Positions 27,247-36,397 of a stretch of DNA of 64,000 nt are shown piece after piece. This DNA is from Salinirubrum litoreum. GTDB taxonomy: Archaea; Halobacteriota; Halobacteria; Halobacteriales; Haloferacaceae. How positions within the stretch are numbered: the first letter of the stretch is position 1; the number at the start of each line of letters is the position of its first letter. The stretch is from contig NZ_JAJCVJ010000003.1 in the NCBI RefSeq assembly GCF_020567425.1, positions 124,001-188,000 of the forward strand. The letters run 5' to 3'. Below the pieces are notes generated by a model, which searched no databases, was not told the DNA's origin, and saw nothing but the letters and a program-made list of their open reading frames with translations. The position numbers were made by a program, and so were the translations under genes.

Positions 27247-28497
27247 CTATCGAAGTGCGACCACACCGCCGGACGCGTCACCGAAGAGGACGAGGTCGTC
27301 CACCACCGCCGGACTACTCCCCACGCCGACGCCCGGCACCTCGTGTCGCCAGAGTTCTTCGCCGGTCGACGGGGAGACGGCGTAGAGGAAGCCGGACATC
27401 TCCTCGCGAAGCGAGTGCGACCCGACGTAGAGTGCGTCACTGGTCACCGCCGGACTGCTCCCGATCTCGGTGGCGTCCGTCCGGAAGGTCCACTCGCGTT
27501 CTCCGGTCTCTGCGGACAGGCCGACCAACTCGGCCAGTATCTCGTACGGCCGGTCTGCCCCCTCGGGGCTCTCCTTCGGAACCGCCGCCAGTCCGACGTA
27601 GACGGTTCCATCGTGGACGGCCGGCGATCCGGAGATGTACTGTGCGTTCGACGAGAAGACCCACTGCTCCTCACCGGTTTCCGCGTCGAGTGCGTACACC
27701 TGTCCACCCCAGTCGCCGATGTAGACCGTTCCGTCGACGACGGCGGGGGTGCTGACGACGAGTCTGAGCGCCTCGTAACTCCACCGTGGCTCTCCCGTCG
27801 TAGTGTCGAGGGCGTGGACGACGCCGTCACTGCTGGCGACGTACATCGTCTCCCCGTCGATGGCGGGGCTACTGATGACACCCTTCTCGGGTTTGTAGTG
27901 CCACTTGACGTCTCCCGTCGCCGGGTCGAGTGCGAAGACGTCGCCGTGACGCTGTTCGGGGAGGTCACGGGAGCCACCACACTCGAGAATCCGACAGTTC
28001 CCACCGATGTAGAGTGTCCCGTCGACGAGCGTCGGGCTACTCCGAACGTAGCCACCGGTCTCGTGCATCCACTCTCGGGTACCCGTCTCGATGTCGACGG
28101 CGTGGATGTTCCGGTCGAACCCGCCGAAGTAGACGCGACCGTCCGCGATGGCGGGTGTCCCGTCGATGACGTCGTCGGTGGCGTAGCGCCAGATTCGGTC
28201 GCCTGTCGCCGCGTCGAGCGCGTGTAACTCGCCGTCGTAACTCGGGACACAGAGGAGGCCGTCGGAGACGACCGGACTCCCCCAGACCGCACCCATGTCG
28301 GTTCGCCACAGTTCGCTCGGGGTCTCGGTCGGCCCGGTGACCGCGGTGTTGGTCCCGGTACGAACCTGATCGTACTGGAACATCGGCCAGTCGTGGTCGA
28401 ACGATCCAGTAACCTCGTTCTGCGTACACCCGGCCAGGCCGACCGCACCGACTGCCACCGACCCGAGCACTGCTCGGCGGCTCACGTTTCCGTCCAT
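27247..28497 (-). CDS. Tat-exported PQQ-like beta-propeller lipoprotein
   Basis: 416 aa. Tat motif (SRRAVLGS, 6-13) and lipobox ending at Cys24. The rest consists of about seven to eight repeats of the type 'GSPVVSDGLLCVPSYDGELHALDAATG', each with a xxALDxxTG..W strand, as in PQQ-dependent dehydrogenase propellers and BamB. No catalytic dehydrogenase residues are evident and there is no bacterial-type outer membrane, so it is likely a surface scaffold or binding protein. A CRILEC pair in the fourth repeat could form a disulfide. Divergent from the S9 peptidase gene. Confidence 0.88.
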   Translation of the reverse strand: MDGNVSRRAVLGSVAVGAVGLAGCTQNEVTGSFDHDWPMFQYDQVRTGTNTAVTGPTETPSELWRTDMGAVWGSPVVSDGLLCVPSYDGELHALDAATGDRIWRYATDDVIDGTPAIADGRVYFGGFDRNIHAVDIETGTREWMHETGGYVRSSPTLVDGTLYIGGNCRILECGGSRDLPEQRHGDVFALDPATGDVKWHYKPEKGVISSPAIDGETMYVASSDGVVHALDTTTGEPRWSYEALRLVVSTPAVVDGTVYIGDWGGQVYALDAETGEEQWVFSSNAQYISGSPAVHDGTVYVGLAAVPKESPEGADRPYEILAELVGLSAETGEREWTFRTDATEIGSSPAVTSDALYVGSHSLREEMSGFLYAVSPSTGEELWRHEVPGVGVGSSPAVVDDLVLFGDASGGVVALR

Positions 28498-28640
28498 ACC
28501 ACGTTACGTGGGCAGTCGAGCAAAGCTCTTTCCCCGACGAACTCCCTGTGAGCGACGGTGAGACGGCGGAATCGGAGAGACGAGACGCTCACACTGGTGG
28601 ACGGACCCACGCCGTGGTGAGCAGAGTCCGTCGGCACCCG

Positions 28641-28657
28641 AACAGCTATGGGCTGTT
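28641..28657. promoter_or_regulatory. Possible operator upstream of the S9 peptidase gene
   Basis: AACAGC-TATGG-GCTGTT, perfect 6-base arms, 19 bases before the ATG at 28676, in the region divergent to the PQQ-propeller gene. Position fits a promoter-overlapping site; may be chance. Confidence 0.3.
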
Positions 28658-28675
28658 TGTGTCACTATCTGATCG

Positions 28676-30616
28676 ATGCTCGTCGAAGCTAGTGATTACC
28701 ACGACATCGTTACCGCGAGTTCACCGTCACTCTCGCCGGACGGCGAGGCCGTCGCGTTCGTCCGCCGGACGCCCGAAAGTGACGACACCTACGCCGAGAC
28801 CGTCTACGTCGCCTCGACAGACGGTGAGTCCGTGCGGCGATACACACTGCCGACTCACGTGGACGGTGAGCCACGCTGGAGTCCGTCCGGCGAGTCGCTC
28901 GCGTTCGTGAGTGACCGCTCGGAGGGGAGAGAGCTCTGGGTCATGCCCACCGACGGCGGCGAGGCCAGACAGGTGACGGACGTGGTCGGTGCGGTCTCGA
29001 ACGTCCGCTGGAGTCCGGACGGCACGCGCCTCGCGTTCGTCCAGGCGACCACCGAGGCAGAACGGGCCGAGGGGCACGACTGCGCGCAGGACCCGGAGTA
29101 CGAGCGAGAGATGCAGGACCCCCTCGTGACGAGGCGATTCGTCTACCGCGAGCAGGGCGAGTACCGGCAGGGCCAGCGTCGGCACGTGTACGTCGTCGAC
29201 GTCGACGACGACTCGGTGACACGGGTCACGGACGGGGACTACGACTTCGAGCACCCGTCGTGGGGTGACGAGACGACACTCTACTACACCGTCAAGCGGA
29301 CGGGCGACCCCGACGACACCTTGACACACGACATCGTCCGAAACGACCGCTCCGACGGAACCGACGAGACCGTCTGTCGAACGACCGGTTGGCTCCCCAC
29401 GTACGACGTCGACGACCGCGGCCGCATCGCGTATCGCCACAGCCGCGACGAAGCACCCGGTCCGTCGATGTACGCGACGAATCTGAAGGTGTACGATCCG
29501 GCCACCGGTGAGACGACGACCCCGACCCGGACGTTCGATCGACGGCTCTACCGTGACTGTCCCCCACAGTGGGGCCCCGACGGGTCTGTCTACTTCCTGT
29601 ATCCGGACCGTGGGGAGGTGAGACTCGCTCGCGTCGACCCGGACGAGACGAGCCCCGAGACGGTGCTCGCGACCGGGGGACACGTTCAGGAAGTCGACGT
29701 CACACCGCAGGGTATCGCGTTCACGCAGAGCGACTGGGACTACCCGAGCGACGTGTTCGTCGCCGACTTCGACGGGTCGGCCCGTCGGGTGACAGCGCTG
29801 AACGAGGCGTACCTGACGGAGCGGTCGATCGCCGAACCGGAAGAACACTGGTTCGAGTCGGACGACGGCACCCGGATCCAGGGGTGGCTCCTCTCGCCAC
29901 CGCCGGAGGCGCAGACCGACCCGGAGGAGTCACCGCCACTGATCGTCGAGATCCACGGTGGCCCGTCGATCATGTGGTCGACCAGCGGGACCATGTGGCA
30001 CGAGTTCCAGTTACTCGCCGCGGCGGGGTACACCGTCTTCTGGTGTAATCCCCGCGGGTCGACCGGTTACGGCGAGGAACACAGTCTGGCCATCGCCGAG
30101 GACTGGGGTGAGGTCGACTTCGCGGACATCCTGTCGGGCGTCGAGTCCGTCTCCGCGCGGGACGACGTCGGTGATCGACAGTTCGTCACCGGTGGGTCCT
30201 ACGGCGGGTTCATGACCGCGTGGGCGATCACCCACACCGACCGGTTCGACGCCGCCGTCGCACAGCGCGGCGTCTACGACCAGATGGCACAGTTCGGCGG
30301 CACCGACACGTACCACTCGCCGGAACGACAACTCGGATTGCCGTGGGAGGACCCCGAGACGTACTGGGACGCCTCCCCGACGGCCCATGTCGACGGGGCG
30401 ACGACACCGACCCTCCTCATCCACAGCGAGCGAGACTTCCGGGTCCCGATACACAACGCAGAGGCGTTCTACCGTCACCTGAAGAAGGTCGGTGTCGACG
30501 TCGAGTTCGTCCGCTACCCGCGTGAGGGGCACGAACTCTCCCGATCGGGCGAACCGCGACACGTCGTCGACAGACTCGACCGGATCCGCGAGTGGTTCGA
30601 CTCGCACGCCGAGTAA
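28676..30616 (+). CDS. S9-family serine peptidase (acylaminoacyl/dipeptidyl peptidase type)
   Basis: 646 aa. An N-terminal TolB-like beta-propeller (about 10-380; repeated SPDGxxxAF/W motifs) covers a C-terminal alpha/beta hydrolase domain (about 400-645). The catalytic triad is Ser508 in GGSYGG, Asp587 in SERDFRVP and His619 in REGHELSRSG. No signal peptide, so it works in the cytoplasm on short peptides admitted by the propeller. Family members release acylated amino acids or dipeptides from peptide N-termini. The setting among peptide importers suits a role in degrading imported peptides. Confidence 0.93.
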   Translation: MLVEASDYHDIVTASSPSLSPDGEAVAFVRRTPESDDTYAETVYVASTDGESVRRYTLPTHVDGEPRWSPSGESLAFVSDRSEGRELWVMPTDGGEARQVTDVVGAVSNVRWSPDGTRLAFVQATTEAERAEGHDCAQDPEYEREMQDPLVTRRFVYREQGEYRQGQRRHVYVVDVDDDSVTRVTDGDYDFEHPSWGDETTLYYTVKRTGDPDDTLTHDIVRNDRSDGTDETVCRTTGWLPTYDVDDRGRIAYRHSRDEAPGPSMYATNLKVYDPATGETTTPTRTFDRRLYRDCPPQWGPDGSVYFLYPDRGEVRLARVDPDETSPETVLATGGHVQEVDVTPQGIAFTQSDWDYPSDVFVADFDGSARRVTALNEAYLTERSIAEPEEHWFESDDGTRIQGWLLSPPPEAQTDPEESPPLIVEIHGGPSIMWSTSGTMWHEFQLLAAAGYTVFWCNPRGSTGYGEEHSLAIAEDWGEVDFADILSGVESVSARDDVGDRQFVTGGSYGGFMTAWAITHTDRFDAAVAQRGVYDQMAQFGGTDTYHSPERQLGLPWEDPETYWDASPTAHVDGATTPTLLIHSERDFRVPIHNAEAFYRHLKKVGVDVEFVRYPREGHELSRSGEPRHVVDRLDRIREWFDSHAE

Positions 30617-30634
30617 CGTCGCCGCGAGTCCGAT

Positions 30635-32308
30635 CTAGTTGTCGACGCCGACCGTCCCGTACGGTGCGACCAGTCGCGGGTTCCACTGGCCGTACGGGTG
30701 GACACTGTAGTTCTCGACGTAGTCGGAGACGGCCCACGTCTCGCGGAGTCCGTAGACCGGCAGGTGGACGCGATTGGAGAGAATCTCCTCGATCGCCGTG
30801 ATGTACAGTTCCCGGCGGCGCTCGCGGTCGGTGATCTGCCGGGCGGTCATCAGCGCGTCGTCCATCGTCTCGTTCCGGTAGAACGTCCCGTTCGAGACGC
30901 CGATCATCTCGTGGGTGAACAGGTAGTAGAGGATGTCGTCGGGGTCGGCACCGCCTCCCGATCCGAGGACGAACACGTTGTAGGCGTCCGGGTCGCCGGA
31001 GATGTAGTTGTCGAGGTACGCCCCCCAGTCGAGTCGCTGGACGCTCGCGTTGTAGCCGGTCTCGTTGACGCCGTTTGCGATGGAGATCCCGATGCTCTCG
31101 CGTTTGTCGTCCGGCGGGACGATGATCGTGAGTTCGTCGTCCTCGGTGAAGGCGTCGCTCTCGTCGAACAGCCGTTTCGCCTCGTCGATGTCCTTCCCCG
31201 TCGCCATCGACTGCCACTCGTCGAGCGGGAACTCCCACTGCTCTGCGAGCGTCTGTGGAACGGGACTGTACATGCGCTCGCCGGCCGGTTCGATGAAGTT
31301 CTCGACGGCACGATCGAGATCGACCGTGTAGTCGACGCCCTCGCGAACGAGTGCATCGGCGGCCGCGCCCGCCTTGCAGTTGAAGCCGACGTAGTAGTAG
31401 TTCACACCCAGTTGGGACTGGATCTCGGTGTTCTCGATGTTCTCGACGGTCGTCCACGTCTTGGGCGGCACGCCCTGGAACATGTCCACGTCGCCGGTCC
31501 GGAGGACGGTCACCCGGGTCGTCGGTTCGGTGATCGGGGTGAACCGGACGGTCTCGACGTCGGCTGTCGTCCCCCAGTAGTCGTCCCACCGCGTGAGTTC
31601 GACGTAGTCGCCCTGCGTCCAACTCTCGAACCGGAAGGGTCCGGAGCCGATCGGTTCGTCGGTGTTGAACGCCTGTTTGTCAGCCTCGCGGGCGGCCTTC
31701 GGGACGATTTCCCAGACCAGGGCCGTCTGGAACGCTGCGTACGGGTACTTCAGGTCGAACTGGACCGTCTGGTCGTCGACGATCGACACGGCGTCGATCA
31801 TGTTGACCTGTCCCGCGTTCGGTGTCTCCTCGGTGACGGGGACCTCGAAGCTGTACTTCACGTCCGCTGCCGTCACCGGGTCGCCGTTGTGGAACGTCGG
31901 TCCGGACTTCAACGGGACGACGTAACGGCTCCCCTCTCGACTCACCTCGGGAGCGTCGGCGGCGATGTGCGGTACCGGATCGAACCCCTCGCCGAACGTG
32001 TACAGGGGACTGAAGACCCGGCGGAGCACCTGGATCGACGGGATGTCGTTCACGACCATCGGGTCGAACTCGATCGGCCCCTTCGTCTGGCCGATCACGA
32101 GTTCGCCGCCGGACTGGGCTGCGGTCGTCTCGTCGGTGTCGTCGCTCTCCGTCGAGTCTCCGGCCTGATTCGCTCCATCGGTCTGTTCGCCGTCGGGTGA
32201 GTCCCCGCCGGTACATCCCGCGAGGAGTCCTGCCGTTCCGAGGGCACCTGTCCCGTACAGGAGACGTCTTCGACTCACTCGGGGACTGTCGTTATCTCTG
32301 CTTGCCAT
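30635..32308 (-). CDS. Orphan ABC transporter substrate-binding lipoprotein (SBP family 5)
   Basis: 557 aa. Tat motif (SRRRLLYGT, 12-20), lipobox ending at Cys32, acidic Ser/Thr/Gln linker, then a complete family-5 receptor (YVVPLKSGPTFHNGDPVTAADVKYSF). Unlike the other three binding proteins here it has no permease or ATPase gene beside it, so it must borrow a transporter from elsewhere, perhaps one of the three in this window. Convergent with the S9 peptidase gene (18-base gap) and followed upstream by an M32 carboxypeptidase on the same strand. Confidence 0.92.
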   Translation of the reverse strand: MASRDNDSPRVSRRRLLYGTGALGTAGLLAGCTGGDSPDGEQTDGANQAGDSTESDDTDETTAAQSGGELVIGQTKGPIEFDPMVVNDIPSIQVLRRVFSPLYTFGEGFDPVPHIAADAPEVSREGSRYVVPLKSGPTFHNGDPVTAADVKYSFEVPVTEETPNAGQVNMIDAVSIVDDQTVQFDLKYPYAAFQTALVWEIVPKAAREADKQAFNTDEPIGSGPFRFESWTQGDYVELTRWDDYWGTTADVETVRFTPITEPTTRVTVLRTGDVDMFQGVPPKTWTTVENIENTEIQSQLGVNYYYVGFNCKAGAAADALVREGVDYTVDLDRAVENFIEPAGERMYSPVPQTLAEQWEFPLDEWQSMATGKDIDEAKRLFDESDAFTEDDELTIIVPPDDKRESIGISIANGVNETGYNASVQRLDWGAYLDNYISGDPDAYNVFVLGSGGGADPDDILYYLFTHEMIGVSNGTFYRNETMDDALMTARQITDRERRRELYITAIEEILSNRVHLPVYGLRETWAVSDYVENYSVHPYGQWNPRLVAPYGTVGVDN

Positions 32309-32345
32309 TAGTTACCACGCAATCGTGACAATCGGGAATATCGTC

Positions 32346-32352
32346 TATAAAT
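32346..32352 (-). promoter_or_regulatory. TATA box for the orphan binding protein
   Basis: ATTTATA on the minus strand, about 40 bases upstream of the ATG at 32308. Confidence 0.5.
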
Positions 32353-32378
32353 CTATGGGTAAACCCGGAATCCGCCGC

Positions 32379-33878
32379 TTAGAGGCGATAGAGGTCGGCG
32401 TACTTCTCGCGGGCGTACTCAACGAAGTAGTCCGCCGTCAGCGGTTCGCCGGTCGCCCGCTCGATCAACTCGTCCGTCTCGTAGCGCTGGCCGTGGCGGT
32501 GGACGCGGTCGGTGAGCCACTCGTGGATCCGGTCGTACGCGCCCTCGCGAACGAGTCGGTCGATCGGTCCGAGGTCCCGTTCCATCGCCGCAGCCAACTG
32601 TGCGGCGAGGACGCTCCCGAGCGTGTAGTTCGGGAACATGCCGAACGACGTCGTCCAGTGGACGTCCTGGAGACAGCCGTCGGCGTCGGTGGCCGGGCGG
32701 ACCCCGAGCAACGACTCGAAGGTGTCGTTCCAGAACGCCGGCACCTCGGAGACACGGAGGTCGCCCGCGAGGAGTCGTCGTTCCGTCCGGTGTCGGACCA
32801 CGATGTGGAGGTGATAGCTGAGTTCGTCGGCGCTGACCCGTATCGGGTTCGCCGTCTCGACCCGGTTGACGGCTTCGGACGCCTCCCGGGAGGAGACGTC
32901 CTCGAGTGCCGGGACGTGTTCCCGGAGTAGCGGTAGCATCTGTTCCCAGAACGCGTCCGTGCGTGCGACGTGGTTCTCCCAGAACCGGGACTGCGACTCG
33001 TGGACCGCGTGTCCGCGTGCTCGGCCGAGCGGACTGCCGTACTGGTCGTCTGGCAGTCCGAGGTTGTACGTGGCGTGGCCGAACTCGTGGATCGCAGACA
33101 ACAACCCGGCCGTCGGGTCGTCGGTGTCGAACCGCGTCGTGATCCGGGCGTCGTACTGTGTCAGGCCGTCGAAAGGGTGTGGGGCCGTGTCCAGTCGGCC
33201 GCGCTCCCAGTCGTACCCCAGGTGGTCGAGCACCGCCTCACACAGTTCCATCTGCGTGGACTCGTCGACGTCGAGGGCGAAGGTGTCGGCCGGCAGGTCC
33301 CGGTCCGCGTTCCGGATCGACTCGATGAGTGGGACGAGTTCGTCGAGCAGTCGGTCGAAGATGGCGTCGATACGCTCGGCGTCGATGTACGGCGCACCGT
33401 CGGCGAGCAGTACCGTGTACGGATCGGCCGTGGGATCGATGCACTCCGCGCGGTCACGCTGGAGACGGACGTGGTCTCTCAACGCGGGCGCGAACGTCTC
33501 GAACGAGTCGGCCTCCTTCGCCTCGATCCAGGCGCTGTACGCGTCGGACTTGGTCTCCGAGAGTTCTCTGACGAGGGCGTCGGGGACCTGCGCGTCACGC
33601 TCGTACTCGCGTCGGATCTCACGGAGAACCGCCCGTTGGGCGTCGTCGAGCGAGTCGGTGTCGACGGCCCCCAGCAACTCCGCCGTCGTCGAGCCAGCTT
33701 TGAGCGACTGTTTGGCCGACTCGATCGCCGCGAACTGCTGGGCCCGTGCGGGGCCACCCCCCGGTGGCATCGTCACCTGCTGATCCCAGTTCAACAGGAG
33801 TCGGGCGTCTTCCAGAGCGGCGATACGCTCCCAACGGTCGAGGAGTCGCTCGAACGGTGTCGTCTCCGGGCCGGTCAT
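32379..33878 (-). CDS. M32-family metallocarboxypeptidase (paralogue 1)
   Basis: 499 aa, full length for thermostable carboxypeptidase 1-type enzymes. All signatures are intact: HEFGH (264-268), the third zinc ligand Glu294 in HESQSRFWEN, IRVSADELSYHLH and GCLQDVHW. Removes C-terminal amino acids from peptides; helical, soluble, cytoplasmic. It is the first of three M32 genes in the window. A TATA box lies about 28 bases upstream of the ATG. It sits behind an orphan peptide-type binding protein, suggesting use of imported peptides. Confidence 0.94.
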   Translation of the reverse strand: MTGPETTPFERLLDRWERIAALEDARLLLNWDQQVTMPPGGGPARAQQFAAIESAKQSLKAGSTTAELLGAVDTDSLDDAQRAVLREIRREYERDAQVPDALVRELSETKSDAYSAWIEAKEADSFETFAPALRDHVRLQRDRAECIDPTADPYTVLLADGAPYIDAERIDAIFDRLLDELVPLIESIRNADRDLPADTFALDVDESTQMELCEAVLDHLGYDWERGRLDTAPHPFDGLTQYDARITTRFDTDDPTAGLLSAIHEFGHATYNLGLPDDQYGSPLGRARGHAVHESQSRFWENHVARTDAFWEQMLPLLREHVPALEDVSSREASEAVNRVETANPIRVSADELSYHLHIVVRHRTERRLLAGDLRVSEVPAFWNDTFESLLGVRPATDADGCLQDVHWTTSFGMFPNYTLGSVLAAQLAAAMERDLGPIDRLVREGAYDRIHEWLTDRVHRHGQRYETDELIERATGEPLTADYFVEYAREKYADLYRL

Positions 33879-33902
33879 AGCTACCCTGTCCGGGGAAGCG
33901 AC

Positions 33903-33909
33903 ATAAAAC
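33903..33909 (-). promoter_or_regulatory. TATA box for M32 paralogue 1
   Basis: GTTTTAT on the minus strand, centred 28 bases upstream of the ATG at 33878. The other two M32 genes have nearly the same element at the same distance. Confidence 0.55.
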
Positions 33910-34085
33910 CAACTGGCGGGTGCGCCTCGGCCGGTCGGCAGGGTTCACGCCACTCGGCGGGACTCGTCCGAGACGTGTGAACCGCCTCGCCGCTCGGTTC
34001 CGAGACACTCGCCCCGTTCGGCGGGAGACGCCGCTGCAGAACTTAGATTGATATAGTAGTGGCCGAAGTGCTCTACTCGAAGCAC

Positions 34086-35240
34086 ATGTTCGCACACCGG
34101 ATGGAGCACATCCCGTTTTCGGGTATCAGAGACGTCTTCGAGGAGTGTAACCGACTGGAGAGTGAGGGGCGTGACATCGCCCACCTGGAGATCGGCCGCC
34201 CGGACTTCGACACCCCGGAACCGATCAAGCAGGCCGCGATCGAGGCGCTCTCGGCGGGTGAAGTCCACTACACGTCGAACTGGGGGATCGACCCGCTCCG
34301 CGAGGAGATCCAGCAGAAGTTCGAGCGCGAGAACGGACTCGAGTACAGTGCCGACGACGAGATCGTGGTGACGACGGGCGCGACGGAGGCGGTCCTGATC
34401 ACCATCCTGGCGCTGGTGGACGTCGGGGACGAGGTGTTGATCCCCGACATCTGCTGGACCTACGAGCCCGCGATCCGGATGGCTGGTGCCACCCCGGTCA
34501 GATACCGTCTCGACCCCGAACGGGGGTTCCAACCGGACGGCGACTCGCTCTCGGAGGCCGTCTCCGACGACACCGCACTCCTCGTGGTGAACTCGCCGCA
34601 CAACCCGACCGGCAGCGTGCTCACGCCGGAGAGTATCGCGACCATCGCCGACGTCGCCGTCGAGGAGGACCTCTACGTGCTCTCCGACGAGATCTACGAG
34701 AAGATCACCTACGACGAGCCCCACCACAGCCTCGCGGCCGTCGACGGCCTGTACGATCGGACTGTGACGGTGAACGGCTTCTCGAAGGCCTACTCGATGA
34801 CCGGCTGGCGGCTCGGCTATCTGGCCGCACCGAGAGAACTGGTGGACCCGATCATCCGGGTGCGACAGTACACCACCACCTGTGCGCCCTCGTTCGTCCA
34901 GCACGGCGGCGTCAGAGCACTGAACGACGCGTCGCTCTGGCGACCGCTCGTCGACGCGTTCGCCGCGAGGCGCGACCGGGTCGTCGACCGGATCGCCGCG
35001 ATCCCGGAGTTGTCGGTGCCGGAACCGGCGGGGGCCTTCTACGCGATGCCGACCATCCCGGACGAGTTCGAAGACGCCGAGACGTTCACCACGAGACTCC
35101 TCCGCGAGGCGGGGGTCGCGACCGTGCCGGGAACGGTGTTCGGTCCCGGGTCCGAGCGTCGGTTCCGGATCGCCTACTCGAACTCGACCGACCGGATCGA
35201 CACGGCGTTCGATCGGATCGAGGCGTGGCTCCACGACTGA
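34086..35240 (+). CDS. Class I/II PLP-dependent aminotransferase
   Basis: 384 aa from the ATG at 34086, chosen because an A/T-rich box (GATATAGT, near 34050) lies about 35 bases upstream; a GTG at 34059 would start inside or next to that box. Signatures: YTSNWGIDPLREEI, TTGATEAVLI, NSPHNPTGSVL (169-179), DEIYEKITYD and the PLP lysine Lys234 in GFSKAYSMTGWRLGYLAAP. The last segment RRFRIAYSNSTDRI contains the carboxylate-binding Arg. Transfers amino groups between an amino acid and a keto acid; the precise pair is not readable. Divergent from M32 paralogue 1. Confidence 0.93.
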   Translation: MFAHRMEHIPFSGIRDVFEECNRLESEGRDIAHLEIGRPDFDTPEPIKQAAIEALSAGEVHYTSNWGIDPLREEIQQKFERENGLEYSADDEIVVTTGATEAVLITILALVDVGDEVLIPDICWTYEPAIRMAGATPVRYRLDPERGFQPDGDSLSEAVSDDTALLVVNSPHNPTGSVLTPESIATIADVAVEEDLYVLSDEIYEKITYDEPHHSLAAVDGLYDRTVTVNGFSKAYSMTGWRLGYLAAPRELVDPIIRVRQYTTTCAPSFVQHGGVRALNDASLWRPLVDAFAARRDRVVDRIAAIPELSVPEPAGAFYAMPTIPDEFEDAETFTTRLLREAGVATVPGTVFGPGSERRFRIAYSNSTDRIDTAFDRIEAWLHD

Positions 35241-35290
35241 CCGACGCCAGACGGTCGATGTGGTCGTAGAGAGTCACCGACGAGAGTGGC

Positions 35291-36250
35291 TCACCCGAGC
35301 GCCGGGAGCACCTCGTCTGCGAACAGTTCCATGCCGCGCGTGTCGGGGAAGTCGACGAACTCGAGGTCGACCTCGTCGACGCCGATCGCCGCGAACCGCT
35401 CGATGTCGGCCGCGATCTGTGCGGGCGTCCCGATCAGGTTGTGGTAGTCGCTCATCGGATCGTCGTCTGGCGGGTCCCGGAACCGGGGGGCGTCGTCGAG
35501 GAGCGCTTCGACCTCCGCGTCTGACTCCCGGACGAGACAGCGGGCGAACCACGAGACGTCGATCTCCTCGAAGGAGGTCCCGTACGTCTCACAGTGGGAC
35601 GCCAACACGTCGAGTTTCCGTTCCATCACCGACGTCGGCCCCCAGTAGTTCCACTCGTCGGCGTGTTTCGCGGCGATCCGGAGCGTGAACTCCTCGCCGC
35701 CTCCGCCGATCATGATCGGCGGCCCCTGTTCTTGAACCGGCCGGGGTCGGCAGACTGCCCCGTCGAGCGTGTAGTAGTCGCCGTCGTAGTCGACCGCCTC
35801 GCCGGTCCACAGTCGTCTCGTGAGTTCGATCGTCTCCTCCATCGCCCGGAGGCGGTCGGGCGCGTCCGGCCAGTCGTAGCCGAACGCGACGGCCTCGTCC
35901 GCCTTCCACCCCGCGCCCACGCCGAGTTTGAGTCGGCCGTCACTGATCCCGTCGATCGTGGCGGCCTGCTTCGCGAGCAACGGGCCGTGCCGGAGGACGT
36001 CGTTGACGGTCTTCGGGAACAGCGTCACCTCGTCGGTCTCGGCTGCCAGCGCCGTGACCGTCGCGAGACACTCCGTCGTCGCGCCGTCCCCCGTCATCAG
36101 GTGATCCGGGACGCCGAGTCCGTCGAACCCGAGCGACTCGGCGGCGAGGCCGTACGCCCGCTGTGTCGGCCAGTCGATCCCCGAACAGAACGGCAACGTC
36201 GAGTACTCCGACGTCCCACCGCTCGTGGGGACGTTCACTGCGAACCGCAT
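35291..36250 (-). CDS. Luciferase-like monooxygenase / F420-dependent oxidoreductase (LLM class)
   Basis: 319 aa from the ATG at 36250 (the frame runs open much further upstream but that part is antisense to other genes). TIM-barrel flavin/F420 enzyme: MRFAVNVP start, SLGFDGLGVPDHL, TIDGISDGRLKLGVGAGWKADE and PIMIGGGGEEFTLRIAAKHADEWN are all typical. In haloarchaea most such proteins use coenzyme F420. It oxidises or reduces a small organic substrate. Divergent from the creatininase 2 gene and two alpha/beta hydrolases, so it may act in the same pathway. Confidence 0.9.
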   Translation of the reverse strand: MRFAVNVPTSGGTSEYSTLPFCSGIDWPTQRAYGLAAESLGFDGLGVPDHLMTGDGATTECLATVTALAAETDEVTLFPKTVNDVLRHGPLLAKQAATIDGISDGRLKLGVGAGWKADEAVAFGYDWPDAPDRLRAMEETIELTRRLWTGEAVDYDGDYYTLDGAVCRPRPVQEQGPPIMIGGGGEEFTLRIAAKHADEWNYWGPTSVMERKLDVLASHCETYGTSFEEIDVSWFARCLVRESDAEVEALLDDAPRFRDPPDDDPMSDYHNLIGTPAQIAADIERFAAIGVDEVDLEFVDFPDTRGMELFADEVLPALG

Positions 36251-36397
36251 AGACACTCGCCTGGGTCCACCGTTCGGTGGCGTGTCGGTCGTTCGTCGTC
36301 CATCGGCCCGAGATTCTGGTCGCCCCGACATAGTTCTACTCCCGCAGTGGCCCCGGGTGGGGTGAAAGCTAAGAGCCCACTCCGCGCAGTGTCGGGT

